Shown in pieces: positions 17,912 to 25,239 of a stretch of 25,239 nt of DNA. Source of the stretch: Baffinella frigidus (Eukaryota > Cryptophyceae > Cryptomonadales > Baffinellaceae). A program made the translations under genes and the position numbers. The stretch is from assembly GCA_026770585.1 (NCBI GenBank), contig MU646334.1:197405-222643 (forward strand). Direction: 5' to 3'. The notes beneath the pieces were generated by a model, which was not told the origin of the DNA, made no database searches, and was given only the letters and a program-made list of their open reading frames with translations. How positions within the stretch are numbered: position 1 is the first letter of the stretch; each line of letters opens with the position of its first letter.

Positions 17912-18617
17912 GAGAGAGAGGGGAGAGACATCGAGAGGGATGGAGGTGAGGGGGGGGGGAGTTGAATGTTCTATAATGTTCTAGAACATTCGATGCTGAC
18001 GCCGAGAAGAAGGGTTAGGGGTTGAGACCTCGCGCACGCGGCGCAGCGAGTCCAGCCGCTCGCGGTACGACTCGTCCGAGAGAGAGGGGGTTGGGTCTTG
18101 GGGGGATGCGCCTCCTTATGAGTGGGGTACCCCCGTAGGGCACACCAGTTAGTTACCAAAATTAGTCACCAAATCTGTTTCGAAAGGTGGAGAAGGGTCT
18201 ATGGGCGTGCTGCAGGAAAACAGCACGAGGCTTTGTCTCATCAGCATACGGCGCTAGAGAGGTTTCTGGAAGCGCCGCACAATAAACTACATCCCAAGAG
18301 ATGCACCGGTGTGGGAAATAATGCCGTTTATTTTGATCACATGGCACGACCGCAGAAATGGAAGCACTGTTGGTATCAATGCAGGGCTCTCTCTCTCACT
18401 CTCTCACACACACTCTCTCTCTCTCGCTCTCTCTTCGCGGAAAGCTCATGTGGGGGATCTCTCTGTCACAGAGACGATGAGTCGGTGGTGCCATCTGTGT
18501 ACACACGGTTTATTATTCACAGTTTGGGCGAGGACTTGGGTGCCTCGCCATAAGACCCCCCCCCCCCATAATGGTCCTGGGAGGTGGAAATCGTCGCATC
18601 ATCGAGGTAACCCCGTA

Positions 18618-18732
18618 CAGGGGTACCTCGCTCATAAGAAACTGCCCCCCCCCTAGGACCACCATAGGGCCCTAGATAGACCTACTCTAGGAACCTACGG
18701 GGGCGCTGTTTCTTGTGAGCGAGCTACCCCTG
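18618..18732. mobile_element. 115 bp MITE with CAGGGGTA ends and TA target duplication
   Basis: Inverted ends of about 27 bp begin CAGGGGTACCTCGCTCA and CAGGGGTAGCTCGCTCA. TA flanks each side (18616-18617, 18733-18734). A paralogous unoccupied site (CTGTAGATGCCAG, about 18806-18818) lies nearby because the element entered one of two tandem copies of the local sequence. Confidence 0.85.
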
Positions 18733-18754
18733 TAGATGCCAGTTTGGCATCTAC

Positions 18755-21700
18755 CCCCCGATAATGGTCCCGGGAGGTGGAGATCGTCGCATCATCGAGG
18801 AATCCCTGTAGATGCCAGCTTGATTCCCGAGGCACATTGCCCATCTCAAGTCTCTCGCGCCGGTCTTGCACTTACTCCACCTACCTTGCTCCCCTCAGGG
18901 GCCTGTCTTGCCTGTGGCTACATACGCCTGCGCCTGGGTGTTCTGCCCGCGGTTCTGCCCGCGGTTCGGACACAATAAGCCCGATCCTGCATGCTCGGGG
19001 GTTTCTGCTACATGACCCTGGTTCTTTTCCGAACTTTGCAAAGTTCGCCTATGCGGCCTATCCACTTAGCAGCGGCCGAGTTCCTTTTCCCCCAGATACC
19101 CGGGGGAAATGCGGTTAGAATCCAATGCACATGGATAAGATTCCAGTACAAATCCTTTAGATGGACTGTATCCCTGAAGCCTCCAGCGGCTTCTAAGTGG
19201 TACAGCCTCGTTCCCGCCTCGCCCTATAACCCGTAAGTGGCCAGTAGGCGCATACGCCCTACCGTAAGGAGCTAGGACCTGCCTAGGACCTCTTGGGGGT
19301 CGATTTTGACCCCCCTCGCCACTTGAGAGATGTGTTCCTTAGTAGTGTACCGATGGAGAGTAGGACCAGAGAGATCTCGGCCCGTTGCGTCCGATGTCTT
19401 CCATCGCTAGCCCGATCAGTATTCCCTGCGTTCGGGTTTCAGGTTTAGGGTTTTCAGGGTTCTGGATTTTCAGCTCTCTCTCTCTCACACACACACTCAC
19501 GCTTTGTCTCTGTCTCTGTCTCTGTCTGTCTGTCTGTCTCTCTCTATATCGCTCTCTCTCTCTCTATGTAGTGTAGGACCAGAGAGATCTCGGCCCGTTG
19601 CGTCCGATGCCTTTCATCGCGAGCCCGATCAATATCCCCTGGATTTGGGGTTTGTGGTTCAGGGCTTGGGGTTTTCAGCAAGAGAGCGATCCCTTTTCAA
19701 AAATGGTCAACCTAAGAAGGTCAACATAAGAAAAATTTGACGAGTGTCCTTTTCAAACGAAAACTTCGTGCTCCACCGTGCAGAGGGGGGAGGGGTGAAC
19801 CTGCAGTACCGACGAGATGTGGCGGCGTGCGCCCACGAGCGGAATGCGGTCGCGCGCCACGAGGTCAATGACAGTGATACTGTCGTAAGATGTGGGAGGG
19901 GGGTGAGGACCTGGAGGACCGACGAGATGTGGCGGGCGTGCGCCACGAGTGGGATAAGCGTCGTGCACAGCGCATACGCCCTAACTCGCCCTAGGCAGGC
20001 CATAGGGCCCTACCGTAGGGTGTATGATCCTACTGGCCACTTATGAGCCTACTGGCTACTTAAGGGATACCTGGAGGACGGACGAGATGTGGCGGTCATG
20101 CGCCACGAGGGGGATGAGCGTCGTGCACAGCGCGTACGCCCGGAACTGCAAATGGTACCTGTTTGGATCACTCAACTTGAGGCTCGAGAGTAATGAAGAG
20201 GAGATAATCGGCCGCGTGCAGGGGTTACTCGAAATCAAGAAAAAACACAGCGCGTACGTCCGGAACTGCAGATGGTATCTGCGTGTATTTTGGGTTCAAA
20301 TGACGGTGACGAAGATGGGCATGCGTTAGTCAGCAAACGGGGTTTGTTGGTGGGTGTTCGCGGACGCAACCGGGGACGCGATCAGTCAGCAAAATCAGCA
20401 AACCGGCTTCATGCGTCAGCAAACCGGCTTCGTGCGTCAGCACCGCCGGTTTCGTGCGCCAGGAGTGGGAGGGAACCCCAACGCATCGCCAACATCTGAG
20501 TATAACGCGGTGGGCTGTGACCTTGCCGAGATGGCAAGCGAGACGCCCGCGACCGACACGCCAACCTGCCACGCACGCACAAGAATATGAGGTTAGGGTG
20601 TGGGGTTTGGGGTTTGGGGTTCGGAGATTTTTGTTTTGGGTGGTTGGGGGTTGGGGGTTGGGGGTTGGGGTGTTTGGGGTTTAGGTTGTTTTTTAGCATG
20701 TTGCGACGGTAAAAAGGGTTGAGTTTTTTTTTAGCATATTGCAACGATATCACGATAGGCTGGGGGGGGGCGAGACCAGCGCAAGGCCCACGAAAACCCG
20801 CTCCAGCTCCCCCGCTTTGTACGTCAACCGCACCTGCCAGAGCACGAGCAGTGGTGATGCGCAGTACCCAAAACTTCTTTTTCTTCTTCTTTCTTACCCT
20901 CAGAAAGGACCTCGATGATATTCGAGAGGCCCCTACAGCCTTTTGAAAACGCTGGCATGTGACGATGCTCACACGAGGCCGCACCTAGAAGAGAACGTGC
21001 GTTCATGTCGGATCAAAATCAAAAGCCCCTCCGCCTGGTACGTCAGCTGCACCTGCAAGATCACGAGTCGTCAGTGCCCAATACACCCAATTCGCTACCA
21101 GAGAGAGTGTCCCCCACGTAACACGTGCGTCAACCCCACCTAGAAGAAAACGTGTGTTCGTTACAGATCGAAACCAACAGTGTATTCCCGTCAGTCAATG
21201 TTTGACAGATGACGCGTGGTCAGACTCTGTGACAATGCTCAGGGCCAGAACACCAACTTAAACGTTCACAGGCGGCTGTATCAGAGCTTTCCCACGTACA
21301 CAACAAAAACCCTGCCGGTCAAGGCTACCATCCCGGTTCAAAACGTGAGCGGCTGAGGCAAGGGAGGGTGCAGCACCGATAGCGCAAAAAAAGCCCCTTG
21401 GTGTCGAGGCTAGATGGCTTCTGGTGTCGAGGCAAGCGAGAGCCTCTCCATACGGTGGACTACGATGGTTTCCACTACGCTATGTAGCGTATGTCGTGAC
21501 CAAATTTGCACTAGAAAATCCTCGATGTTAATTGCCCCTGGGCAAGTTGACGTTTGATGAAAGGTCCGTAGTCCACCGTGTAGGGGCGCTCACCTGGTGT
21601 ACCAGCACAGCACCGATAGCGCACAACAGCAGCCCCCCATGTGTTGAGGCGAGAGGGCTTCTGGTGTCGAGGGTAGCGAGAGCCTCTGAGCGGTTCGAAC

Positions 21701-24700
21701 CGAGCGCGGATGAGGCAAGGAATGACTTCAGGTCTCGAGGCTAGAAGACATCTGGCGTAGATGATAGAGAGGGGCCGTAAGGTTTGAGGGTTTAGGGTTC
21801 AGGGTTTGGGGTTTAGGGTTTAGGGCTTAGGGTTTTGGGTTTAGGGCGTAGGGTTTAGGGTTTAGGGTTTGGGGTTGAGGGTTGAGGGTTTAGGGTTCAA
21901 GGTTTAGCGTGCAGGGTTCAGGGCTTAGGGTTTGGGGTTTAGGGTTTAGCACCTGATGCACCAACACAGCACCGATCGCGCAAAACAGCAGCACCGTCAG
22001 CACAGTCTCCACCCCAGCCGTCTCACCCCCCCCTGCGTCCGCCCCTGGCCCCACCCCTCTGCCACGCCGGGTGGTTAGTGGGAATCTCACAACGCAACGT
22101 TTCGTGGTACTAAATGGTACGTAGCTACGTGGCGAGACGCAGCCCCGCCTCTCTGGTGGAGGGTGGTGGCGTGTCAGCCGGCAGGTGAATCAGCCGCATG
22201 GAGGTCTAGCGATGTCTCAGTCTGTTTGGTCTCGCCAAGTTGGTGAGACCCCACTGGTGGGCGGGGGGGGGGCGTCACCTGGCGGGTGAGGGACGAGCTG
22301 ACGGGAGACCTGGCGCTGTCTCAGTCTAGCTGGTCTCACCAAGCTGGTGGGTTCTCTACCGAGGAAAGACATATGGAAGGGGTGGGGGGGTACTTTGGGG
22401 GTTGAAGTGCCAAGGCGCGAACGAGCGCGGCTGAGAGGAGCATCGGCGCCGCAAATCCCAACTGCCATCAAATGATCAAGTTTATTGGATACGAAAACAA
22501 TCGGGCAATCCAGGGTGTTACAGAGCGGAATCTAGCCGTGCGCGACCGCGCAAGCCAACTGCCATGATAGACGCTGGGGGTCCTGTAGGCCAAGGCTACA
22601 GGCCAAGGCGCGCTACGGCTTCTCCTACTCCACACTGTGTTCTCAATTACCCCAAAATCAAGAAAGCCACCGGAGAACAAAGAAGACTAATCCGCACATG
22701 GGTTCAAAAGCCAAGAGCGGAAAGTTGTTCTGGGGGCGGGGACGCACGAGGTTCCGTGTGACCAGCTCCCGGGAGGTGTCTCAGGACGGCGTTGGCAGAT
22801 AAGGGATACATAGAAAGACTCGGTTGAGAAGATGGTTCCGGAGGGAAAGGACGAACGAGGTTCCGTGTGACCAACTCCCGCAGCGTGCGGGATGCAGACA
22901 GGCATGTGTGCTCACGGTGGACCATGTGCGCCATCGCCAGGCTCGCCAGTAATAAAGAAGAAAGCATAGGAACTATGGTTCCGGAGGGTTCTGGAGAGGG
23001 CAGGGAGGGGGCGGGGACGCACGAGGTTTCGTGTGACTAGCTCCCGCGGCGTGAGTGCCGGGGCGGGGAGCCGCGTCGTCCAGTGCCTCTGCAACCATCC
23101 CACGCATTAGTCACGCGGCATCAACAAACATAATCACTGGCATCGTGTTGCATGAATCTCCCGCGGCGTGAGCGCCGGGGCGGGGAGCCGCGTCGTCCAG
23201 TGCTGCTGATTAGGGTTTCGGGTTCAGGTTCTCGGGTTTAGGGTTGAGGGTTGAGAACCACCCCGAGCATTTTGCGCGCCGTCCATTGCCGCTGAAACAT
23301 GGATGCATCTTATACCATACCGTCAGCTCGCGGTTGTCTGGACTTGTCTCGAGGCTCCATGCCTTCGCTTGACGAGTCTATGGGTCTGGCAAACACGGCG
23401 AATTCCTCACTGTTGAGTCCAGAAACAGCCCCTGCAACCATCCCGTCCGTTGGCCACGCGTGAAGACTCAACCGAATCAACATCCCGCGGTGTGAGTGCC
23501 GGGGCGGAGAGGCGCGCAGTCCACAGCAAATCCCTCTAAATATAAGTCCAGAAACATCGAGAAGCAGCCGCTACAACCATCCCGTGCATCAGTCACGCGC
23601 CATAGTCACTGGAAGCATATTACACGCGGTACACGCTCCACGGTTCAGTTAACAGTCACGGGTGCATGCGTAGACACGGAACCTTGCGGACACTAAGTGC
23701 AATTACCGTCGTGATAACCAGAACAAAGGTTCGCTACCCTATCCTACACTGCTAGCCGCAAAATTTTGAAGCAGCCAATCCCCCACACGCCGTCACCCAG
23801 CTTGGGTACCATGTTACTACAATGTTCCACGGGGGTTGCCTAATGCAAAATCTTCCCGCTAGCAGTGTACTATCGGAGGTCACACAGCGGACTTCAAAGA
23901 GATTTCGAATAACCCCTAAGCGATAAGACCAAGGACCCTACGGTAGGCTATCCGTAGGGACATAGGGGGGGGTCCTACGGATAAGGTAACAGAAACTCGG
24001 GCTCTCAGAGCCAGAAAATCCCTTCGCAGCCCGCTGTGTGGGGAGGGCCTGCACCTGGCTAGTTGGGGAAGGGATCTGCCATCGCAAGCGGGGCCAGTAT
24101 ACGCCCTTCCCCGGTCCAGTTGACGGTCGATGGTTCATCCGTGGACACGGAACTTTGCCGACACTAAGTGCAATGATCGTGATAACAAAACAAAGCTTCC
24201 CTTTTCCTGAAGTGGCCTGTAAGCTCATACGCCCTACCGTAGGGCCCTGGGACCTGCCTAGGACCTCTTGGTAGTCAAATTTGACTGCCTGGTCACTTAA
24301 GGGATACTAACTAACGGGAGAGGGGCTGCACCTGGCTGGTTGGGAAAGGGATCTGCCATCGCCAGCGGGGCCCTCGTAGTACCTGGTTTCGGGTTTCGGG
24401 GTTAGGGTTTGGGGTTTGGGGTTTGGGGTTTGGAGTTTGGGGTTTGGGGTTTGGGGTTTGGGGTTCAGGGTTTAGGGTTTGGGGTTTTGGGTGCAGGGTT
24501 CAGTGTTGAGTGTTGAGTGATTAGTGTTTAGGGTTCAGTACTTAGTGTTTGGGGTTTAGAGTTTATGGTGTGCGTAGTACCCAGGCGGGTCCGAGTAAGT
24601 TGGCCCCCACCACTTAGGGTTTAGATGTTGGGGTTTAGGGTTTAGGGTTTAGGGTTTAGGGTTTGGGGTTTGGGGTTTGGGGTCTAGGGTCTAAGGTCTA

Positions 24701-25111
24701 GGGTCTAAGGTCTAGGGTCTGAAGTTTAGGGTTAAGGACAGTACCTAGGCAGGCCCGAGCAAGTAGACGTCGATCACTCAGGTTTCAGGGTGCAGGGTTG
24801 AAGGTTTAGGTGTTCGGGTTTAAGGTTGAGGGTTGAGAGTTTAGGGTGGTGTGTTTGCAGAGTGGAGTACCCAGGCAGGCCCGAGCAGGTAGACGCCGAT
24901 CACGAACAAAAGATCTAGGATTTGGGGTGTAGGGTGCAGGGTGTAGGGTGTAGGGTGTAGGGTGTAGGGTGTAGGGTGTAGGGTGTAGGGAGTAGGGTGT
25001 AGGGTGTAGGGTGTAGGGTTCAGGGTTTTGGGTTGTACCCAGGCAGGCCCGAGCAGGTAAACGCCGATCACGAACACCACTGCGAAGAGGACTGAGCCGT
25101 CCGGGAACGCC
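18755..25111 (-). CDS. Multi-pass membrane protein, C-terminal part, probably LCCL-domain membrane-protein type; 5' end off window
   Basis: Exons in transcript order: 25039-25111, 24332-24382, 23019-23088, 21953-22032, 20777-20833, 20522-20565, 20071-20158, 19580-19638 (twin at 19367-19425), tentatively 18755-18805. Phases fit at each listed join; a missing exon between 24332 and 23088 is possible. Seen in order: a membrane segment (VLFAVVFVIGVYLLGPAW); an R/W-rich stretch; LTPRELVTRNL; a membrane segment (TVLLFCAIGAVLVHQ); a short RLTYKAGELER linker; another membrane segment (VGLALVGVSVAGVSLAIS); YHLQFRAYAL; a hydrophobic stretch; and VLQGILIGLAMKGIGR. This order resembles the C-terminal module of fungal/oomycete/algal LCCL-domain membrane proteins (LTPHDL, TM, R..G linker, TM, HHY..LLPGT, LLYQGLLxGLFxNGxARWG). 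The LCCL domain itself would lie right of the window, so the family call is inference from memory of the pattern. The 3' end is unresolved: a final coding exon may lie between 17970 and 18750. Confidence 0.55.
19235..19324. mobile_element. 90 bp AAGTGGCC element
   Basis: It begins AAGTGGCCAGTAGGC, contains CATACGCCCTACCGTA and GACCTGCCTAGGACCTCTTG, and ends in an inverted GCCACTT. A sister copy is at 24210-24298 and a partial one at about 19976-20069, each followed by TTAAGGGATAC or similar. Confidence 0.7.
19367..19425 (-). other. Second intact copy of a 59 bp exon (possible mutually exclusive exon)
   Basis: This copy and 19580-19638 have the same length, the same frame, a CAG acceptor (CCAG / GCAG), a GTCCTA donor, and translations that differ mainly at AMKGIG versus AMEDIG. 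Both read GILIGLAM..IGRNGPRSL. They are about 213 bp apart, separated by a CT repeat and short telomere-like sequence. Including both would add 118 bp and break the frame, so only one can be used per transcript. It could be a recent dead duplicate, but nothing in it is broken. Confidence 0.6.
19475..19566. repeat. CT microsatellite between the twin exons of gene 3
   Basis: CTCT/GTCT/CACA on the plus strand, which is GA on the gene 3 sense strand; the same holds at 18385-18440. This differs from genes 1 and 2, where such tracts are pyrimidine on the sense strand. Confidence 0.85.
19803..19983 (-). repeat. Two downstream copies of the YHLQFRAYAL exon 3' part
   Basis: The plus-strand blocks at 19924-19983 and 19803-19862 share GACGAGATGTGGCG with the exon at 20071-20158. 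They still read IPLV..RHISSVLQ with CAG|GT joins; the second has two overlapping copies of the LVAR/LVGAR part. An upstream head copy lies at 20246-20285. Confidence 0.75.
21026..21148 (-). repeat. Two upstream copies of the VRLTYKAGELER exon start
   Basis: GTACGTCAGCTGCACCTGCA (21041-21060) and GTGCGTCAACCCCACCTAG (21125 on) repeat the acceptor and first codons of the exon at 20777-20833 with increasing decay. Confidence 0.65.
21371..21634 (-). repeat. Downstream copies of the TVLLFCAIGAVLVHQ exon end
   Basis: The block at 21590-21634 reads LLLCAIGAVLVHQ with a CAG|GTGAGC donor; a shorter block at 21371-21400 keeps CAIGA. The source exon is 21953-22032. A 134 bp MITE (21449-21582) sits between them. 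Confidence 0.75.
21449..21582. mobile_element. About 134 bp MITE shared by genes 2 and 3, copy in gene 3
   Basis: TACGGTGGACTACG at the left inverts CGTAGTCCACCGTGT at the right; the interior matches 14018-14152. Same orientation on the plus strand, hence opposite orientation relative to host gene. Confidence 0.8.
21779..21950 (-). repeat. Telomere-like GGGTTTA array in gene 3
   Basis: It directly follows, in sense orientation, the donor at 21952. The C-rich strand is the sense strand of the gene. Smaller arrays are at 20590-20690 and 23212-23252. Confidence 0.9.
22100..22735. other. Gene 3 intron segment without recognised exon
   Basis: It contains two blocks with TCTCAGTCT..TGGTCTCACCAAG (22214-22250, 22316-22345), kin to the TTTGGTCTCACC stretch in the GTPase introns, a homopurine GGGGTGGGGGG run near 22380, and no open stretch that looks coding. 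Confidence 0.5.
22740..22886 (-). repeat. Two downstream copies of the LTPRELVTRNL exon end
   Basis: Blocks at 22740-22776 and 22858-22886 repeat RELVTRNLVR with GTCC donors, as in the exon 23019-23088. The second continues upstream into an open stretch (LASLAMAHMVHREH) that might itself be coding in a different splice form. Confidence 0.65.
23160..23515 (-). repeat. Upstream copies of the RHWTTRLPAPALTPREL exon
   Basis: A nearly full copy at 23160-23206 reads HWTTRLPAPALTPRE but lacks a GT where the exon ends. Weaker copies lie at about 23264-23300 (QWTARK) and 23484-23515. The intron piece CAACCATCCC..CACGC before the acceptor is repeated at 23091, 23434 and 23574. Confidence 0.7.
23881..24040. 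mobile_element. 160 bp MITE, CACACAGCGG family
   Basis: It starts CACACAGCGG and ends CCGCTGTGTG. The interior AATAACCCCTAAGCGATAAG, CCTACGGTAGGC and GGATAAGGTAACAGAAACTC matches the copy at 11462 and the truncated one at 4433. It lies in gene 3, beside an exon echo. Confidence 0.85.
24046..24096 (-). repeat. Downstream copy of the RWQIPFPTSQ exon
   Basis: It reads PRLRWQIPSPTSQ with a CAG|GTGCAG donor, against RGPRWRWQIPFPTSQ in 24332-24382. It directly abuts the CACACAGCGG element ending at 24040. Confidence 0.75.
24210..24298. mobile_element. 89 bp AAGTGGCC element, sister copy
   Basis: AAGTGGCCTGTAAGC at the left and GGTCACTT at the right; shares CATACGCCCTACCGTAGGG and GACCTGCCTAGGACCTCTTG with 19235-19324. 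Confidence 0.7.
24385..25032 (-). repeat. Series of telomere-like arrays between copies of the VYLLGPAW exon end
   Basis: Arrays at 24385-24575, 24615-24735, 24780-24845 and 24918-25032 alternate with exon echoes. Variants are locally uniform (GGGTTTG, GGTCTAG, GGGTGTA), showing recent local tandem expansion. Confidence 0.9.
24582..24903 (-). repeat. Three downstream copies of the VYLLGPAW exon end
   Basis: Copies at 24859-24903, 24741-24779 and 24582-24611 repeat the end of 25039-25111 (ACCCAGGCAGGCCCGAGCAG on the plus strand). The nearest keeps FVIGVYLLGPAW|GTAC intact; the second has a stop in place of Trp; the third keeps LLGPAW. They are spaced by telomere-like arrays. Confidence 0.8.
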
Positions 25112-25129
25112 CTGGCAAGGCTTCAAGCT

Positions 25130-25157
25130 TTAGATTTTAAGGTTGAGGGTTGAGGGC

Positions 25158-25238
<81 letters not shown>

Positions 25239-25239
25239 G
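25130..25239 (-). repeat. Homogeneous GGGTTGA array at the window edge
   Basis: At least 14 units of GGGTTGA run to the last base and probably continue beyond. It lies upstream, in gene 3 sense, of the exon at 25039-25111. Confidence 0.9.

Larger units (their letters stand above)
17772..18754. other. Convergent intergenic region and unresolved 3' end of gene 3
   Basis: It holds the copy of the GTPase terminal exon (17872-17911), a GA tract, a minus-strand stretch reading SYRERLDSLRRVRE (about 18016-18078) that could be a last exon of gene 3, a CT tract (18385-18440), an echo of the exon 18755-18805 (about 18560-18606) and the TA-type MITE. No poly(A) signal can be assigned with confidence. 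Confidence 0.5.

Noticed and set aside
20409-20984. 191-codon minus-strand frame
   Set aside because: It spans an intron with telomere-like repeats and a poly-A run; the exons at 20522-20565 and 20777-20833 in other frames join in phase with their neighbours.
24582-25060. CRISPR-like array of spaced repeats
   Set aside because: The spaced repeat is the decayed end of a coding exon, and the spacers are telomere-like repeats of unequal length; the setting is eukaryotic.
24385-25239. True chromosome end (telomere)
   Set aside because: The repeats are degenerate, mixed in unit type, interrupted by exon copies and unique sequence, and occur throughout the introns on both strands.

Overview
The window is nuclear DNA from a microbial eukaryote, probably an alga or a related protist. 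The coding sequence is cut into many short exons of about 45 to 135 bp by canonical GT..AG introns. The introns are filled with degenerate TTTAGGG/CCCTAAA-type repeats (the plant, green-algal and many-protist telomere unit), CT/GA tracts and small inverted-repeat transposons. The lineage cannot be fixed from sequence alone. I see no prokaryotic operon, CRISPR array, tRNA or rRNA.

Three split genes can be rebuilt exon by exon with consistent reading phase. (1) Minus strand, 7175 down past the left edge: the first 305 codons (11 exons) of INTS11, the RNA endonuclease subunit of the Integrator complex, with its metallo-beta-lactamase and beta-CASP residues intact. (2) Plus strand, 7542 to 17771: a complete 18-exon gene for a 470-residue dynamin/EHD-like GTPase with two C-terminal membrane segments. 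It is transcribed divergently from INTS11 across a 366 bp gap. (3) Minus strand, from beyond the right edge down to about 18.75 kb or lower: the C-terminal part of a multi-pass membrane protein whose segment order resembles LCCL-domain membrane proteins. It converges on gene 2.

The striking feature is the intron content. At least half of the exons have one or more decayed partial copies ('echoes') of themselves in the neighbouring introns. Copies of an exon's 5' part, with acceptor, lie upstream; copies of its 3' part, with donor, lie downstream. This polarity is what repeated tandem duplication of segments crossing splice junctions would leave. A few copies are still intact enough to be alternative exons (19.4/19.6 kb; 10.0/10.2 kb; 15.1/15.4 kb).

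Several MITE families lie in the introns: a 140 bp element with 4 bp target duplications, a TA-inserting element with a paralogous empty site beside it, a 160 bp CACACAGCGG family, a 134 bp family shared by genes 2 and 3, and short AAAGTTGAC palindromes. All the long telomere-like arrays carry the C-rich strand as the sense strand of their host gene, and several run straight into a splice acceptor.
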